Assembly (NCBI GenBank): GCA_964016885.1
Contig: OZ024740.1
Span: 5,403,450 to 5,467,449, forward strand
DNA length: 64,000 nt
Direction of reading: 5' to 3'
Source: Eledone cirrhosa
Lineage: Eukaryota > Mollusca > Cephalopoda > Octopoda > Eledonidae
Shown here: piece by piece, positions 1 to 10,104 of the stretch
How the letters are laid out: the number at the start of each line of letters is the position of its first letter
How positions within the stretch are numbered: the first letter of the stretch is position 1
The notes under the pieces: generated by a model
Seen by the model: the letters and a program-made list of their open reading frames with translations, nothing else
Told to the model about the DNA's origin: nothing
Databases searched by the model: none
Made by a program: the position numbers and the translations under genes

Positions 1-1783
1 ATCTTCTTTACCCTTGTAGCAGTTAATGATGATGCTGCTACGCTTGTCTTTTGGTATGACCCCATTCTGTATTACTTGGTTAACTATACGGGTGACCATA
101 GTATGTCCCACCATTCCAGATGCCTTCAACATCTCAGCAAATATCTCCGAAGGCCTAGCTGCCTTCCCTGTCTTCATATCTTTGATTGCCTTACTTATTA
201 TACTACCTTTAACTTGCACCGCTGGTCCTTCTATTGGATCAATTTGGGGTAGACTATCTTTTTCCCACTTATTCTGCTCATTTAATAGTCTCTCGTAGTG
301 ACACTTCCAGGCTATCTTCTTATCAGTATCAGTGAGGGAAAGTACACCGTTATCATTACGGACACACTTCTCCCCGACAATATCACGGTTTTCCTTGACA
401 CATTGTCTAGCAATCCTGAACACCTCACGTTTTTGGTCCTCACATTGTAGAACATGCTTGAACTTTCTTTCCTCTGCTTCCCGTTTTGCAAGGTACACTT
501 TTCTACTAGCTTCTCTCCTGGCCACCTGATAGTGCTCTCTACTTCCCCATCCTGCCATACTTTCCAAGCCTGCTTTTTGGCCTTGATTGTCTCTTCTACC
601 TTACTGTTCCACCACCAAGTTGCTCTCCTTCTGCCAATAGGTCTACTCCAGCCACAGATTTCATCCGTTGCTTTCAGCAGGTTCACGTTCAAGAATTGCC
701 ACTGTTCCTCTATATCGCACGTCTCTAATTGCTTTTCCTTATTATCAAAGGCATCAAGTAATAAGCTTTTAAATTTGTCACTGGCTATGGGGTCCTTCAA
801 CTTCCATATTCTTCTCCTCAAAGTAGGCCTCCGCTCTCGTCGAGTACGTCTATTTCTGACTATGAGGTCACTAACTACTAGGCTATGTAGGGAGGTGCAT
901 TCTTCACGGGGGAGGGATTTAGTGTTTACAATAGACACTTTGTCCCGTCTTCTAGTAAGGATATAATCTATCTGGCTGGCGTGTTCCCCTGATCTATAGG
1001 TGATCAAGTGGTTTTCACGTTTTTTGAAGTTTGTATTACAGACAGTTAGGTTATTGGCGTCACAGAATTCCAGGATTCTGAAGCCTTCCTCATTTCTATT
1101 TCCAACCCCATAGCCTCCATGGATTCTATCATAGCCATCACTATGTTGTCCAACGTGGCCGTTTAGATCGCCAGCAATAATTAAGTAGTCGCTGTCAGTT
1201 ATTTGGGAGGTAGTGTGCATTAGCGTCTCATAGAACCTGTCTTTTATAACGTCAGGTAGACCAGATTGAGGTGCATAAGCGGATATTATTGTCACAGTAG
1301 TTCTATTTAGAACTAGCCTTATTTTAATTATTCTGTCATTTACTCTATTTACGTCAATTACCTTATCTACCCATTTTTCTGCTAACATAATTCCTACTCC
1401 ACCCAGCCCATTGTCACTTCCCACCCAGAAAAGTTTATAGTATCGTTTTTTACCCACGATGAATGTGGCAGACCCCCCCCCCCTCTCCACCTAGTCTCTT
1501 GAATACAACAAACATCAACTTCTTTATGTTCAAGCATCTCTACAACCACATTTGAGCGACCTTTCAATGTGCCTACGTTCATGGTACCAACTCTGAAGTT
1601 GGGAGGGTGGGATGGAGGGGTTGGAGGGGCAGGGAGGGGTGTGGGAGACGGAATTATGTTGGTCATTCGTGTCTGAAAGGGGCCCTTGTATTCTCGTCCT
1701 GCAGCGGGGGATGAATTCATTTTTATCTGTGTCATGGTCATTGAGTGCTTAGACTTTCCAAATTTCCGCAGTCCACCCATCAA
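1..1783 (-). mobile_element. Degenerate non-LTR retrotransposon (LINE), endonuclease plus start of RT, cut by window edge
   Basis: On the minus strand the N-terminal part (1783 down to about 1480) contains the apurinic-type endonuclease signature QETRW. The frame then shifts at an 11-nt run of C (1473-1483) into the 312-1490 frame. That frame carries YAPQSG, GDLNGHVG and QIDYILTRR, which are the endonuclease/exonuclease/phosphatase-fold catalytic blocks of LINEs (often annotated craniofacial development protein 2-like). Below about 311, further frameshifts lead into the sequence just before the RT domain (reading like GKAARPSEIFAEML and NGVIPKD), which leaves the window. Such proteins nick target DNA and prime reverse transcription. 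Several frameshifts make this copy dead. It belongs to the same family as the copies at 37.8k, 40.2k and 42.8k. The clade (RTE-like or another) is not settled from sequence alone. Confidence 0.9.
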
Positions 1784-1969
1784 ACAGGCCTAAAGTTAAG
1801 GAGTAGTAACCGGGGCGGTAGCTTTGCTATACTGATTTGTTAGGGAACTTACTAAAGCCGGTGAGTTATGATTGGACTATATAGCAATGGTGGTGTGTGT
1901 GGGGTGGGCGTGGAAATGGGTAACTTTAGGATAAGGTTAGTTTTTAGGAAGGGTCCAACAGAATGAGAC

Positions 1970-1971
<2 letters not shown>
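1784..1971. other. Unclassified sequence beside the LINE
   Basis: AT-rich to mixed sequence between the LINE 5' end and a TA tract. No coding or repeat signature was recognised. It may include the LINE 5' UTR. Confidence 0.5.

Positions 1972-2004
<33 letters not shown>
1972..2004. repeat. (TA)n microsatellite abutting the foldback element
   Basis: An uninterrupted TA dinucleotide run that directly touches the left arm of the foldback element. The same arrangement recurs at 37.2k. Confidence 0.95.
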
Positions 2005-2008
<4 letters not shown>

Positions 2009-2491
2009 TTAATATAGATGAGATTCTACAGGACTAGAACTGTTTCATTCATTAGAAATCATCAGGAATCTGGGTATCAAAAAATAAATATGGTATTTAT
2101 AGGTCTCTACAAGTGGTAGGAGAGGGTGGGGAGTGGGATGGGTGCAGGTCATTGGTTGATAGAGAAGGGAATTCATTAAAAGCTAATTCTACATAGCTAT
2201 AGTTAATTTATATTTATTTATGTTTTTAGAGTAACTGTTTATAGAATTCTGTCTGCCTTTGTTACTCTAAAAACATAAATAAATATAAATTAACTATAGC
2301 TATGTAGAATTAGCTTTTAATGAATTCCCTTCTCTATCAACCAATGACCTGCACCCATCCCACTCCCCACCCTCTCCTACCACTTGTAGAGACCTATAAA
2401 TACCATATTTATTTTTTGATACCCAGATTCCTGATGATTTCTAATGAATGAAACAGTTCTAGTCCTGTAGAATCTCATCTATATTAAAACT
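2005..2491. mobile_element. Foldback element: perfect 231-bp inverted repeat with 25-nt spacer
   Basis: Left arm 2005-2235 and right arm 2261-2491 are exact reverse complements at every base I compared. Only 25 nt (2236-2260) lies between them. A single strand would fold into one long hairpin. No open frame of note is present. Flanks are a TA run directly on the left and, on the right, about 65 bp (starting near TATTGAGTACCTTAC) followed by another TA run. The element at 37201-37703 has the same layout, so this is a family rather than an accident. The arms carry a hammerhead-like core (see findings), which suggests relation to Penelope-like terminal repeats. That relation is an inference. Confidence 0.93.
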
Positions 2492-2557
2492 GTTATACTC
2501 TGCTATGTATTGAGTACCTTACTTACTGTGGTTACCTCCGATTCAACCCGGAATAAC

Positions 2558-3267
<710 letters not shown>

Positions 3268-3645
3268 AATTAAATAAACGTATATAAATAAATAAATACG
3301 TATATAACAAGCGCACACACATACCTACATGTAAATACACATATGTTCGGAGACGAAGGTCAACCAAAACATGAAGTACACATATACAGACACCCTACAT
3401 ACGTACGAACCTGCATACTCACACAGATGCAAAACTCACGTATACACATAACCAAAAGCATATGTACCAGAATATATAATATATACGCCATAACATATAC
3501 AATCAAATATACGTACGAGAAAGTATACGTACCTTCACAAAACATACAGGTAATATATACTTACCTATACAAATAAGTAATGGTATAAACATAACATATA
3601 CTTAGCTACCACATCAAGACGTAAAATATCCGCGTATAGTTCGCA

Positions 3646-4942
3646 CTATCCGTTAGAGTATAATGTGGAGTTGTAATACAGGAAAGTTTTGTGCAATTTC
3701 TGTTTACAAGCCGAAATTGCCTCAGATATTTTGTTTAAGATGTGGTCTTTGGCGTAGAGTATTTCCAGGGCCTCAGCGGCACAGAGGTCACATGGTCTTT
3801 TATTTCCGTTATACGATCTAGTCCTAGCTAGGATCTCCCAGTGTAACTTATATTGAGTGTGGTTGTCTTTTAGACTCCAGATATAAGCTGAAAGTGATGT
3901 CATATTCCTTCTTAAAGGGTAACGAAAAGAATGGGTATGCATGTAAAGACGCTGCTTGAATCTATTGGTGGTTAACCCTATGTAGACCCTACGGGACGTG
4001 GGTGTTTCAACCTTACATCTGTAGACAATGTTACTAGAGAGGCATTTCCCGGATAGGGGGCAGTCAACCCGATTCCTACAATTACAGTTATACTAACTAC
4101 AGGGTTGCACGTGTTCCTACGGCTAGGTAGTTTAGCTAAATTTGAAGCTGTGATGTTATGTGCAAGGTTAGGAGTCGTAGAGTAAGAAATTTTAATAGTA
4201 TTTCTATTAAAAATGTTACTATATTTATGTGTAGGGGGAAAATGCTTCACAATAAGGGAGAGAAAGATCTTAGCTAATGGTGTGGCCACCTCCATATTAT
4301 ATGGTGGGTTATACCATATCATTTCTTTTCTATTTTAGGCACAAGGCCAGCAATTAATCAGTACATTACTGGTACTTTATTTTATTGACCCCGTAAGGAT
4401 GAAAGGCAAAGTTAGCCTCAGCCGGATTTGAACTCAGATCGTAAAGGAGCGTAACTATGCTGGAAAGTATGTCCGACCCTCTACCGATACTGTCAAATAT
4501 AATGCGTTGGGATCTATTTCTTCTAGGTCTATTCTCGTACTCTGTATATGCTATCTTATCGACAAATCCACTCCGAGCAAGAGCTTCATTGTAATATGTG
4601 GAATGGTCGTTGAAAATATGCTCGTTAGTAGATAGACGGGAAAGCCTCAAAGAAACGTTTCTTACCAGGTTCTTGGTATCATTCGGCTTTCTATACGGGT
4701 AATGCAAGCCATTCGATAAATTGAGAGTAACGTCGCGGTAATTAACGGCCGAGAGGTTGGCCTCAACCTGTATGGAGAGGTTGAAGCCTTTAAAGAAGGC
4801 TGTGAGTTCTTTTCTGAACCTGTCGCAAGCACGTGGGCCGCACTTAGTCATGGTCAAAAGACCATCATCACGGTACAAACCACCGCCCACGTTGGGGAAT
4901 TCTTCCTTGATAGAGAAAAGACAGAAAAGACCGATAAGATCA
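3646..4942 (-). pseudogene. 5'-truncated RT plus GIY-YIG retroelement ORF (left copy)
   Basis: Minus-strand copy of the protein described at 5640-7507. It starts in the RT domain just before the YRDD active site (4864-4875) and continues through the PYRKPND block. A SINE (4327-4508) interrupts it. It resumes with a WYNPPYN block and ends in the cysteine cluster and GIY-YIG region (about 4086 down to 3646). Upstream of 4942 the homology stops abruptly and the RT N-terminus is missing. It carries the same SINE and the same frameshift before the GIY-YIG domain as the right copy, so both derive from an already damaged source or from duplication of this locus. It cannot make a working protein. Confidence 0.9.
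4327..4508 (-). mobile_element. tRNA-derived SINE inside the left RT/GIY-YIG copy
   Basis: Read on the minus strand it shows a box A-like segment (TCGGTAGAGGGTCGG), a box B-like segment (GAGTTCAAATCC), and the body shared with the SINEs at 14.8k, 16.0k, 16.3k and 32.3k, ending near GGCCTTGTGCC. It is the mirror image of the SINE at 6645-6826. Confidence 0.9.
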
Positions 4943-4956
4943 CTAAGCCATGCGCC

Positions 4957-4958
<2 letters not shown>

Positions 4959-5021
<63 letters not shown>
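4959..5021. repeat. (TA)n microsatellite
   Basis: Pure TA run at the point where the left arm homology has just ended. Confidence 0.95.
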
Positions 5022-5023
<2 letters not shown>

Positions 5024-5053
5024 CCAATATCAGACATCAATCTTAATTTTTTT

Positions 5054-5220
5054 ATATATATATATATACACACACATATATACATATATATACATATATA
5101 TACATATACATATACATATATATATATAAATATAAGTATGTATACGTACATATATGTATACAGACGTACAGTAGTATGTATATATATATACATACATGCA
5201 CATATATATATATGTACGTA
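5054..5220. repeat. TA/TACA low-complexity tract
   Basis: Alternating TATA and TACA steps. The open frames across it encode only Tyr-Ile and similar dipeptide runs and are not genes. Confidence 0.85.
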
Positions 5221-5239
5221 TGGATTCACAGAACATTTA

Positions 5240-5480
5240 TTATAATGTTCGGTGTGTTTGTAAACAAACATCCCGAATTAAGCCGTACAGTGTGTAGCAA
5301 CCATCGTTGCTCTTTTGTTCAACACTGACAAAGGAACGATGTACTAGTTTCAAGCTTATTAGCTATCGTCAGCAACGTATACCTTCCTGCCAGATGATTG
5401 AACATCTGAAAGTATATACTTTCCTTATGCATATTAAGGGCTGAGCAGCCTAATTTGCATATCGAGTGAGTTAATCGGCC
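5240..5480. mobile_element. Penelope-like terminal region candidate
   Basis: Non-coding segment between the two head-to-head retroelement copies. It shares two blocks with 11641-11870: a minus-strand GAAAC core followed by ATCGTTCC (5333-5372), and GCCTAATTTGCATA about 75-130 nt away on the plus strand. Shared ends at two loci, one beside an RT/GIY-YIG body, suggest this is a terminal repeat of that element type. The minus-strand part resembles a hammerhead core but is imperfect. Confidence 0.55.
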
Positions 5481-5496
5481 GGGCGCACCGAAAACG

Positions 5497-5620
5497 ATAA
5501 ACGGAAAAAATGAAACGAAATTTCATTTCTCACTCTTAGTACGGCTGTTACTTACATATAAGTATGTAACAGCCGTACTAACAGTGAGAAATGAAATTTC
5601 GTTTCATTTTTTCCGTTTAT
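5497..5620. repeat. 124-bp imperfect palindrome
   Basis: ATAAACGG...GTTAC and its reverse complement meet at a centre near 5558/5559, with only about three mismatched pairs along the whole stem. It sits immediately upstream of the plus-strand retroelement body, separated by a short TA run. It may be part of that element's 5' terminal structure. Confidence 0.9.
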
Positions 5621-5639
5621 ATATATATATATACATATA

Positions 5640-7507
5640 TAGTAATAATAATAAATTTGAAGACTAAAATCCAAAGAGGACTCGATAAGGATAAATATAT
5701 ATCTGGGTTTAAAATCACCTCTGATCTCAACACCCTGGACCGGACTGAACCTCTGGACCCTATTTCTCCCCACTTTACCCTGAAGGATCACAAATCCAAT
5801 TTTCCGAACAACCTTTCTATTCGGCTTATTAACCCTTCAAAGTCTAATTTAGGTAGACTTAGTAAAACGATTCTTGATAGAATAATACCTGAAATTAGAA
5901 GTTTGGCCTCTCTTGCACTGTGAAACAATTCTTTCGCGGTGATTGATTGGTTCAACGGCATACGCAACAAGGAACATTGCCGTTTTATCCAATTCGACAT
6001 CAATAATTACTACTCCTCCATCACTTTACCACTTCTCCTTAGAGCTATCAATTTCGCTAAAACACTCACAGTGGTTAAGAATTTCGAAGTTGATGTCATC
6101 CTCAATGCCCGTAAGTCGGTGATTAATTTCGACGACTCTATTTGGATTAAAAAATCTAATAGTACCCCATTCGATGTGAGTATGGGCGCCAGCGATTCTT
6201 CGGAGGTTACTGATCTTATCGGTCTTTTCTGTCTTTTCTCTATCAAGGAAGAATTCCCCAACGTGGGCGGTGGTTTGTACCGTGATGATGGTCTTTTGAC
6301 CATGACTAAGTGCGGCCCACGTGCTTGCGACAGGTTCAGAAAAGAACTCACAGCCTTCTTTAAAGGCTTCAACCTCTCCATACAGGTTGAGGCCAACCTC
6401 TTGGCCGTTAATTACCGCGACGTTACTCTCAATTTATCGAATGGCTTGCATTACCCGTATAGAAAGCCGAATGATACCAAGAACCTGGTAAAAAACGTTT
6501 CTTTGAGGCTTTCCCGTCTATCTACTAACGAGCATATTTTCAACGACCATTCCACATATTACAATGAAGCTCTTGCTCGGAGTGGATTTGTCGATAAGAT
6601 AGCATATACAGAGTACGAGAATAGACCTAGAAGAAATAGATCCCAACGCATTATATTTGACAGTATCGGTAGAGGGTCGGACATACTTTCCAGCATAGTT
6701 ACGCCCCTTTACGATCTGAGTTCAAATCCGGCTGAGGCTAACTTTGCCTTTCATCCTTACGGGGTCAATAAAATAAAGTACCAGTAATGTACTGATTAAT
6801 TGCTGGCCTTGTGCCTAAAATAGAAAAGAAATGATATGGTATAACCCACCATATAATATGGAGGTGGCCACACCATTAGCTAAGATCTTTCTCTCCCTTA
6901 TTGTGAAGCATTTTCCCCCTACACATAAATATAGTAACATTTTTAATAGAAATACTATTAAAATTTCTTACTCTACGACTCCTAACCTTGCACATAACAT
7001 CACAGCTTCAAATTTAGCTAAACTACCTAGCCGTAGGAACACGTGCAACCCTGTAGTTAGTATAACTGTGATTGTAGGAATCGGGTTGACTGCCCCCTAT
7101 CCGGGAAATGCCTCTCTAGTAACATTGTCTACAGATGTAAGGTTGAAACACCCACGTCCCGTAGGGTCTACATAGGGTTAACCACCAATAGATTCAAGCA
7201 GCGTCTTTACATGCATACCCATTCTTTTCGTTACCCTTTAAGAAGGAATATGACATCACTTTCAGCTTATATCTGGAGTCTAAAAGACAACCACACTCAA
7301 TATAAGTTACACTGGGAGATCCTAGCAAGGGCTAGATCGTATAACGGAAATAAAAGACCATGTGACCTCTGTGCCGCTGAGGCCCTGGAAATACTCTACG
7401 CCAAAGACCACATCTTAAACAAAATATCTGAGGCAATTTCGGCTTGTAAACAGAAATTGCACAAAACTTTCCTGTATTACAACTCCACATTATACTCTAA
7501 CGGATAG
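5640..7507 (+). pseudogene. Reverse transcriptase plus GIY-YIG endonuclease retroelement ORF (right copy)
   Basis: Most complete copy. The N-terminal RT region carries FTLKDHKSNFPNN and RLINPSKSNLGR, blocks typical of this metazoan RT group. An in-frame TGA lies at 5921-5923. RT continues with FIQFDINNYYSS (first catalytic Asp region), then the active site GLYRDDGL (YRDD at 6278-6289) and the PYRKPND block. A SINE (6645-6826) splits the frame before WYNPPYN. After a frameshift near 7060 come a Cys cluster (CDCRNRVDC...GKC) and a GIY-YIG nuclease start (VYRCKV...RRVYIGLTTNRFKQR), then SLKDNHTQYKLHWEIL to the stop. An RT followed by a C-terminal GIY-YIG is the hallmark of Penelope-like elements. 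Exact clade is an inference, since the YRDD form differs from classic Penelope. Dead copy: one nonsense codon, one insertion, one frameshift. Confidence 0.88.
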
Positions 7508-7885
7508 TGCGAACTATACGCGGATATTTTACGTCTTGATGTGGTAGCTAAGTATATGTTATGTTTATACCATTACTTATTTGTATAGGTAAGTATATAT
7601 TACCTGTATGTTTTGTGAAGGTACGTATACTTTCTCGTACGTATATTTGATTGTATATGTTATGGCGTATATATTATATATTCTGGTACATATGCTTTTG
7701 GTTATGTGTATACGTGAGTTTTGCATCTGTGTGAGTATGCAGGTTCGTACGTATGTAGGGTGTCTGTATATGTGTACTTCATGTTTTGGTTGACCTTCGT
7801 CTCCGAACATATGTGTATTTACATGTAGGTATGTGTGTGCGCTTGTTATATACGTATTTATTTATTTATATACGTTTATTTAATT
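6211..7885. repeat. Right arm of the 1,675-bp inverted repeat
   Basis: Reverse complement of 3268-4942. Homology begins at TGATCTTATCGG (6211) inside the RT domain and ends at CGTTTATTTAATT (7885), about 380 bp past the GIY-YIG stop. The two outer ends differ at the very next base (3267 and 7886). Confidence 0.95.
6645..6826 (+). mobile_element. tRNA-derived SINE inserted in the RT/GIY-YIG ORF
   Basis: Box A-like and box B-like promoter blocks, then TTTCATCCTTACGGGGTC, AGTACCAGTAATG and GGCCTTGTGCC, as in the other SINEs of the window. A possible target duplication is AAGAAAT(A)GAT, before the head (about 6629-6639) and after the tail (about 6825-6834). The insertion separates the RT from the WYNPPYN and GIY-YIG part. 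Confidence 0.88.
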
Positions 7886-8179
7886 GTTTGCACACAACAC
7901 ACAAAACACAAAAACAAGATGGTGTAGGACAGAACAAAGGAGAGACACAAAATAAAAACCCAGTCACTAAGGAGGCCATAGAATGTGTGACGAAAGAGCT
8001 TTGACAATATATAAACAACCATCTAGTTATTGAACCAGCCAACCAAATGGAGATTTATAATAAATTGAAGTGAAAACCAACAGATGCATGTATTTTTATT
8101 GGCAACATGACCCTCCCAAAGTATAACAATATATATATAAATATATATATATTTAAATGCATTCATGAGTTTCATATTG
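7886..8179. other. Unclassified sequence downstream of the retroelement
   Basis: A short open stretch (to about 8004, ending in KEAIECVTKEL) continues from the retroelement 3' region but matches nothing I recognise. A TA tract lies at 8130-8152. Confidence 0.5.
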
Positions 8180-8505
8180 AACTAGCAGTGTATCCCGGCG
8201 TTGCACAGGTAAGAACATTGGTAATAGCACCTCTAATGAGAAACGTTTATTTGTGAGTGTTAAAAACTCACGAACTGGACATGCTGACCGACATCCAGAG
8301 TTGACACTTCACTCAGTGCTCCTGTGGGAGCCCCTACATGGAGACACTGGAAGAGGAAGACCGAAGTTAACATATGTTGATGCCCTAAGGACAGACTCTG
8401 GTCTGTTGGAGACGCAGGACATGGCAGCGATAATGAGGGACAGAGACCGCTGGAGAAAACTTGTCCATGGATCTCGGGAATTTTACCCGCCCTAGATAGA
8501 TAGAT
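8180..8505 (+). mobile_element. LINE 3' end fragment
   Basis: The 8253-8495 frame reads LLWEPLHGDTGRGRPKLTYVDALRTDSGL...MRDRDRWRKLV. This is the usual C-terminal tail after the RT domain of many non-LTR retrotransposons (GRPKLTW...DRDRWR type). It stops at TAG and runs into a GATA/TA-rich tail. Upstream, GTATCCCGGCGTTGCAC is a repeat-like block. No RT motif is present, so the copy is 5' truncated. The last 48 bp recurs at 10850-10898. Confidence 0.8.
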
Positions 8506-8524
8506 ATATTTTTATGTGTATATT

Positions 8525-9900
8525 TATATGGTGAACGTCAGCCTCGATGCTGCGAGCTTTGTAGCCTCCGTCTTGGACGTGCGGTCCATTCTCCGCCAGG
8601 TTCAGGTGACCCCCAAAGAGGATGTCCTCATCCTCGGGTCACCGATCCATCCGCTGGCCATACGCTCCACCATCAGGTCCAGGCTTCAGCAGCTCCAGAC
8701 TCTCACGAGCCGACTGGGCTTGATTGACGGCCACCCAGCTCTCTTTCTGCTGAGGAACTGCTTCACCATGCCGAAGCTCCTCTATACACTCCGCAGCGCT
8801 CCATGCTACACCCAGACATCTCTCCTCGCTGACCTCGATACTTGTATCCGAGCAACAGCCGAGGTGATATGCAATGTCAAGTTTGACGACATAGGGTGGC
8901 AACAGGCTACTTTAACGGTCAGGTATCGCGGCCTTGGCCTCCGGTCCCTGATCTCACTAGCTTTGCCGGCGTATCTTTCGTCGGTAACCTCGTGCCGCGT
9001 CTTCGCCAGCAGGGTTCTTCAATACACAACAGAACCCTCTGTGTTCAGAGAACATGAGGCCGCCTGTGAGACGTGGGACAGGCTGGGACTTAGCCCAGTC
9101 GACGTCCCTCCTCCTTCTCCCCCTGTTGACGTCAAGTCCCCCAACGCACTTGGGATGCCATCCAGTGCAGCCTGGCCTCAGACAGGCTCACGCGCCAGCT
9201 CGACCAGCACCGCCTTGCTTGTTTTTGTGCGGCCTCCAAACCCCACCGTGGTGCCTGGCTCCATGCCCTGCCCACCTTCTCCACTGGCACGCAGCTAGAC
9301 AACCATAGCCTGTGAATCGGCGTTTCCCTGAGGCTCGGCCTCCGGATCTGCCAGCCACACCAATGTTGCTGCAGTTCCACCGTGGACTCTTTAGGCCTCC
9401 TCCTGCTTTCCTATCGCCACAGTGCCGGCCGCATTCCACGTCATGTTGCCCTCAACGAGGTCATTAAGCATGTCTTGGACGCTGCAGCCTTCCCTTCCCA
9501 GCTCGAGCCGGTGGGGCTGGATCGAGGGGACGGCAAAAGGCCAGATGGCATGACCATCTTCCCGTTCCGCGGTGGCAAACCCCTAGTCTGGGATGCCACT
9601 TGCACCGACACTTTCTGCAGCCGCAACCTGGTGCAGTCTGCGACTGACCCAGGTTCTGCTGCACGTCTGGCTGAGGGGGCCAAACTCCTCAAATACCGAT
9701 CGCTCTCCAACAGGCTTGCGGTCGTTCCCCTGGCAGTGGAGATTTCTGGTATTCTCGGCCCCAGCGCTACCTCCTTACTCCCCACCATAGGCTCTGAGTT
9801 GACCAGCCGCAGGTGTGAGCCCCATGAGTTGGAGTGACTTTTCCAGCGCGTCTCCCTTGCCGTCCCCCGGGGAAACGCCTTCTCCATTCTGTCCGCCGGG
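8525..9900 (+). mobile_element. LINE C-terminal fragment (post-RT region), second lineage
   Basis: The 8516-9298 frame has ILGSPIHP, DGHPALFLLRNCFTMPKLLYTLR, ICNVKFDDIGWQQATLTVRYRGLGLRS and LALPAYLSS. These are the conserved blocks after the RT catalytic core in a common mollusc/cnidarian LINE type. After a frameshift around 9290-9380 the remnant of a Cys-rich motif and RHSAGRIPRH appear, then VLDAAAFPSQLEPVGLDRGDGKRPDGMTIFP and LVWDATCTDTF to about 9837. The RT active site is absent (5' truncated). GC content is clearly higher than in neighbours. Distinct from the LINE family at 1-1783. Confidence 0.85.
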
Positions 9901-9994
9901 GCTGTGGGTGGGCCCCATCGCGTACCAATACATTAGTTAAATACCATTCTTTCATCTGATATATCTCTAAATTATATTTTGTACAATAATAGAT

Positions 9995-10100
9995 TACAGT
10001 TCATGTGTATATATATATATATATGTGCATATGTGTTTGTATATGTATGTATATCTATACATACATATAAAAGTGAAATTGTCTCTGTGTGTGTGTCCTC
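9995..10100. repeat. TA/TG microsatellite tract
   Basis: Mixed TATATG, GTATGTAT and TCTGTGTGTG steps. No coding content. Confidence 0.85.
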
Positions 10101-10104
10101 CTTT

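Larger units (their letters stand above)
3268..4942. repeat. Left arm of a 1,675-bp inverted repeat
   Basis: The reverse complement of this segment matches 6211-7885 end to end with equal length, so there is no net indel. Differences I noticed are at least five substitutions. The segment includes the 3' half of an RT/GIY-YIG retroelement, a SINE inside it, and about 380 bp beyond the stop codon. The spacer to the right arm is 4943-6210. Confidence 0.95.

Noticed and set aside
26..298. 90-codon plus-strand frame with hydrophobic, membrane-like residues
   Set aside because: Antisense shadow of the LINE coding sequence on the minus strand.
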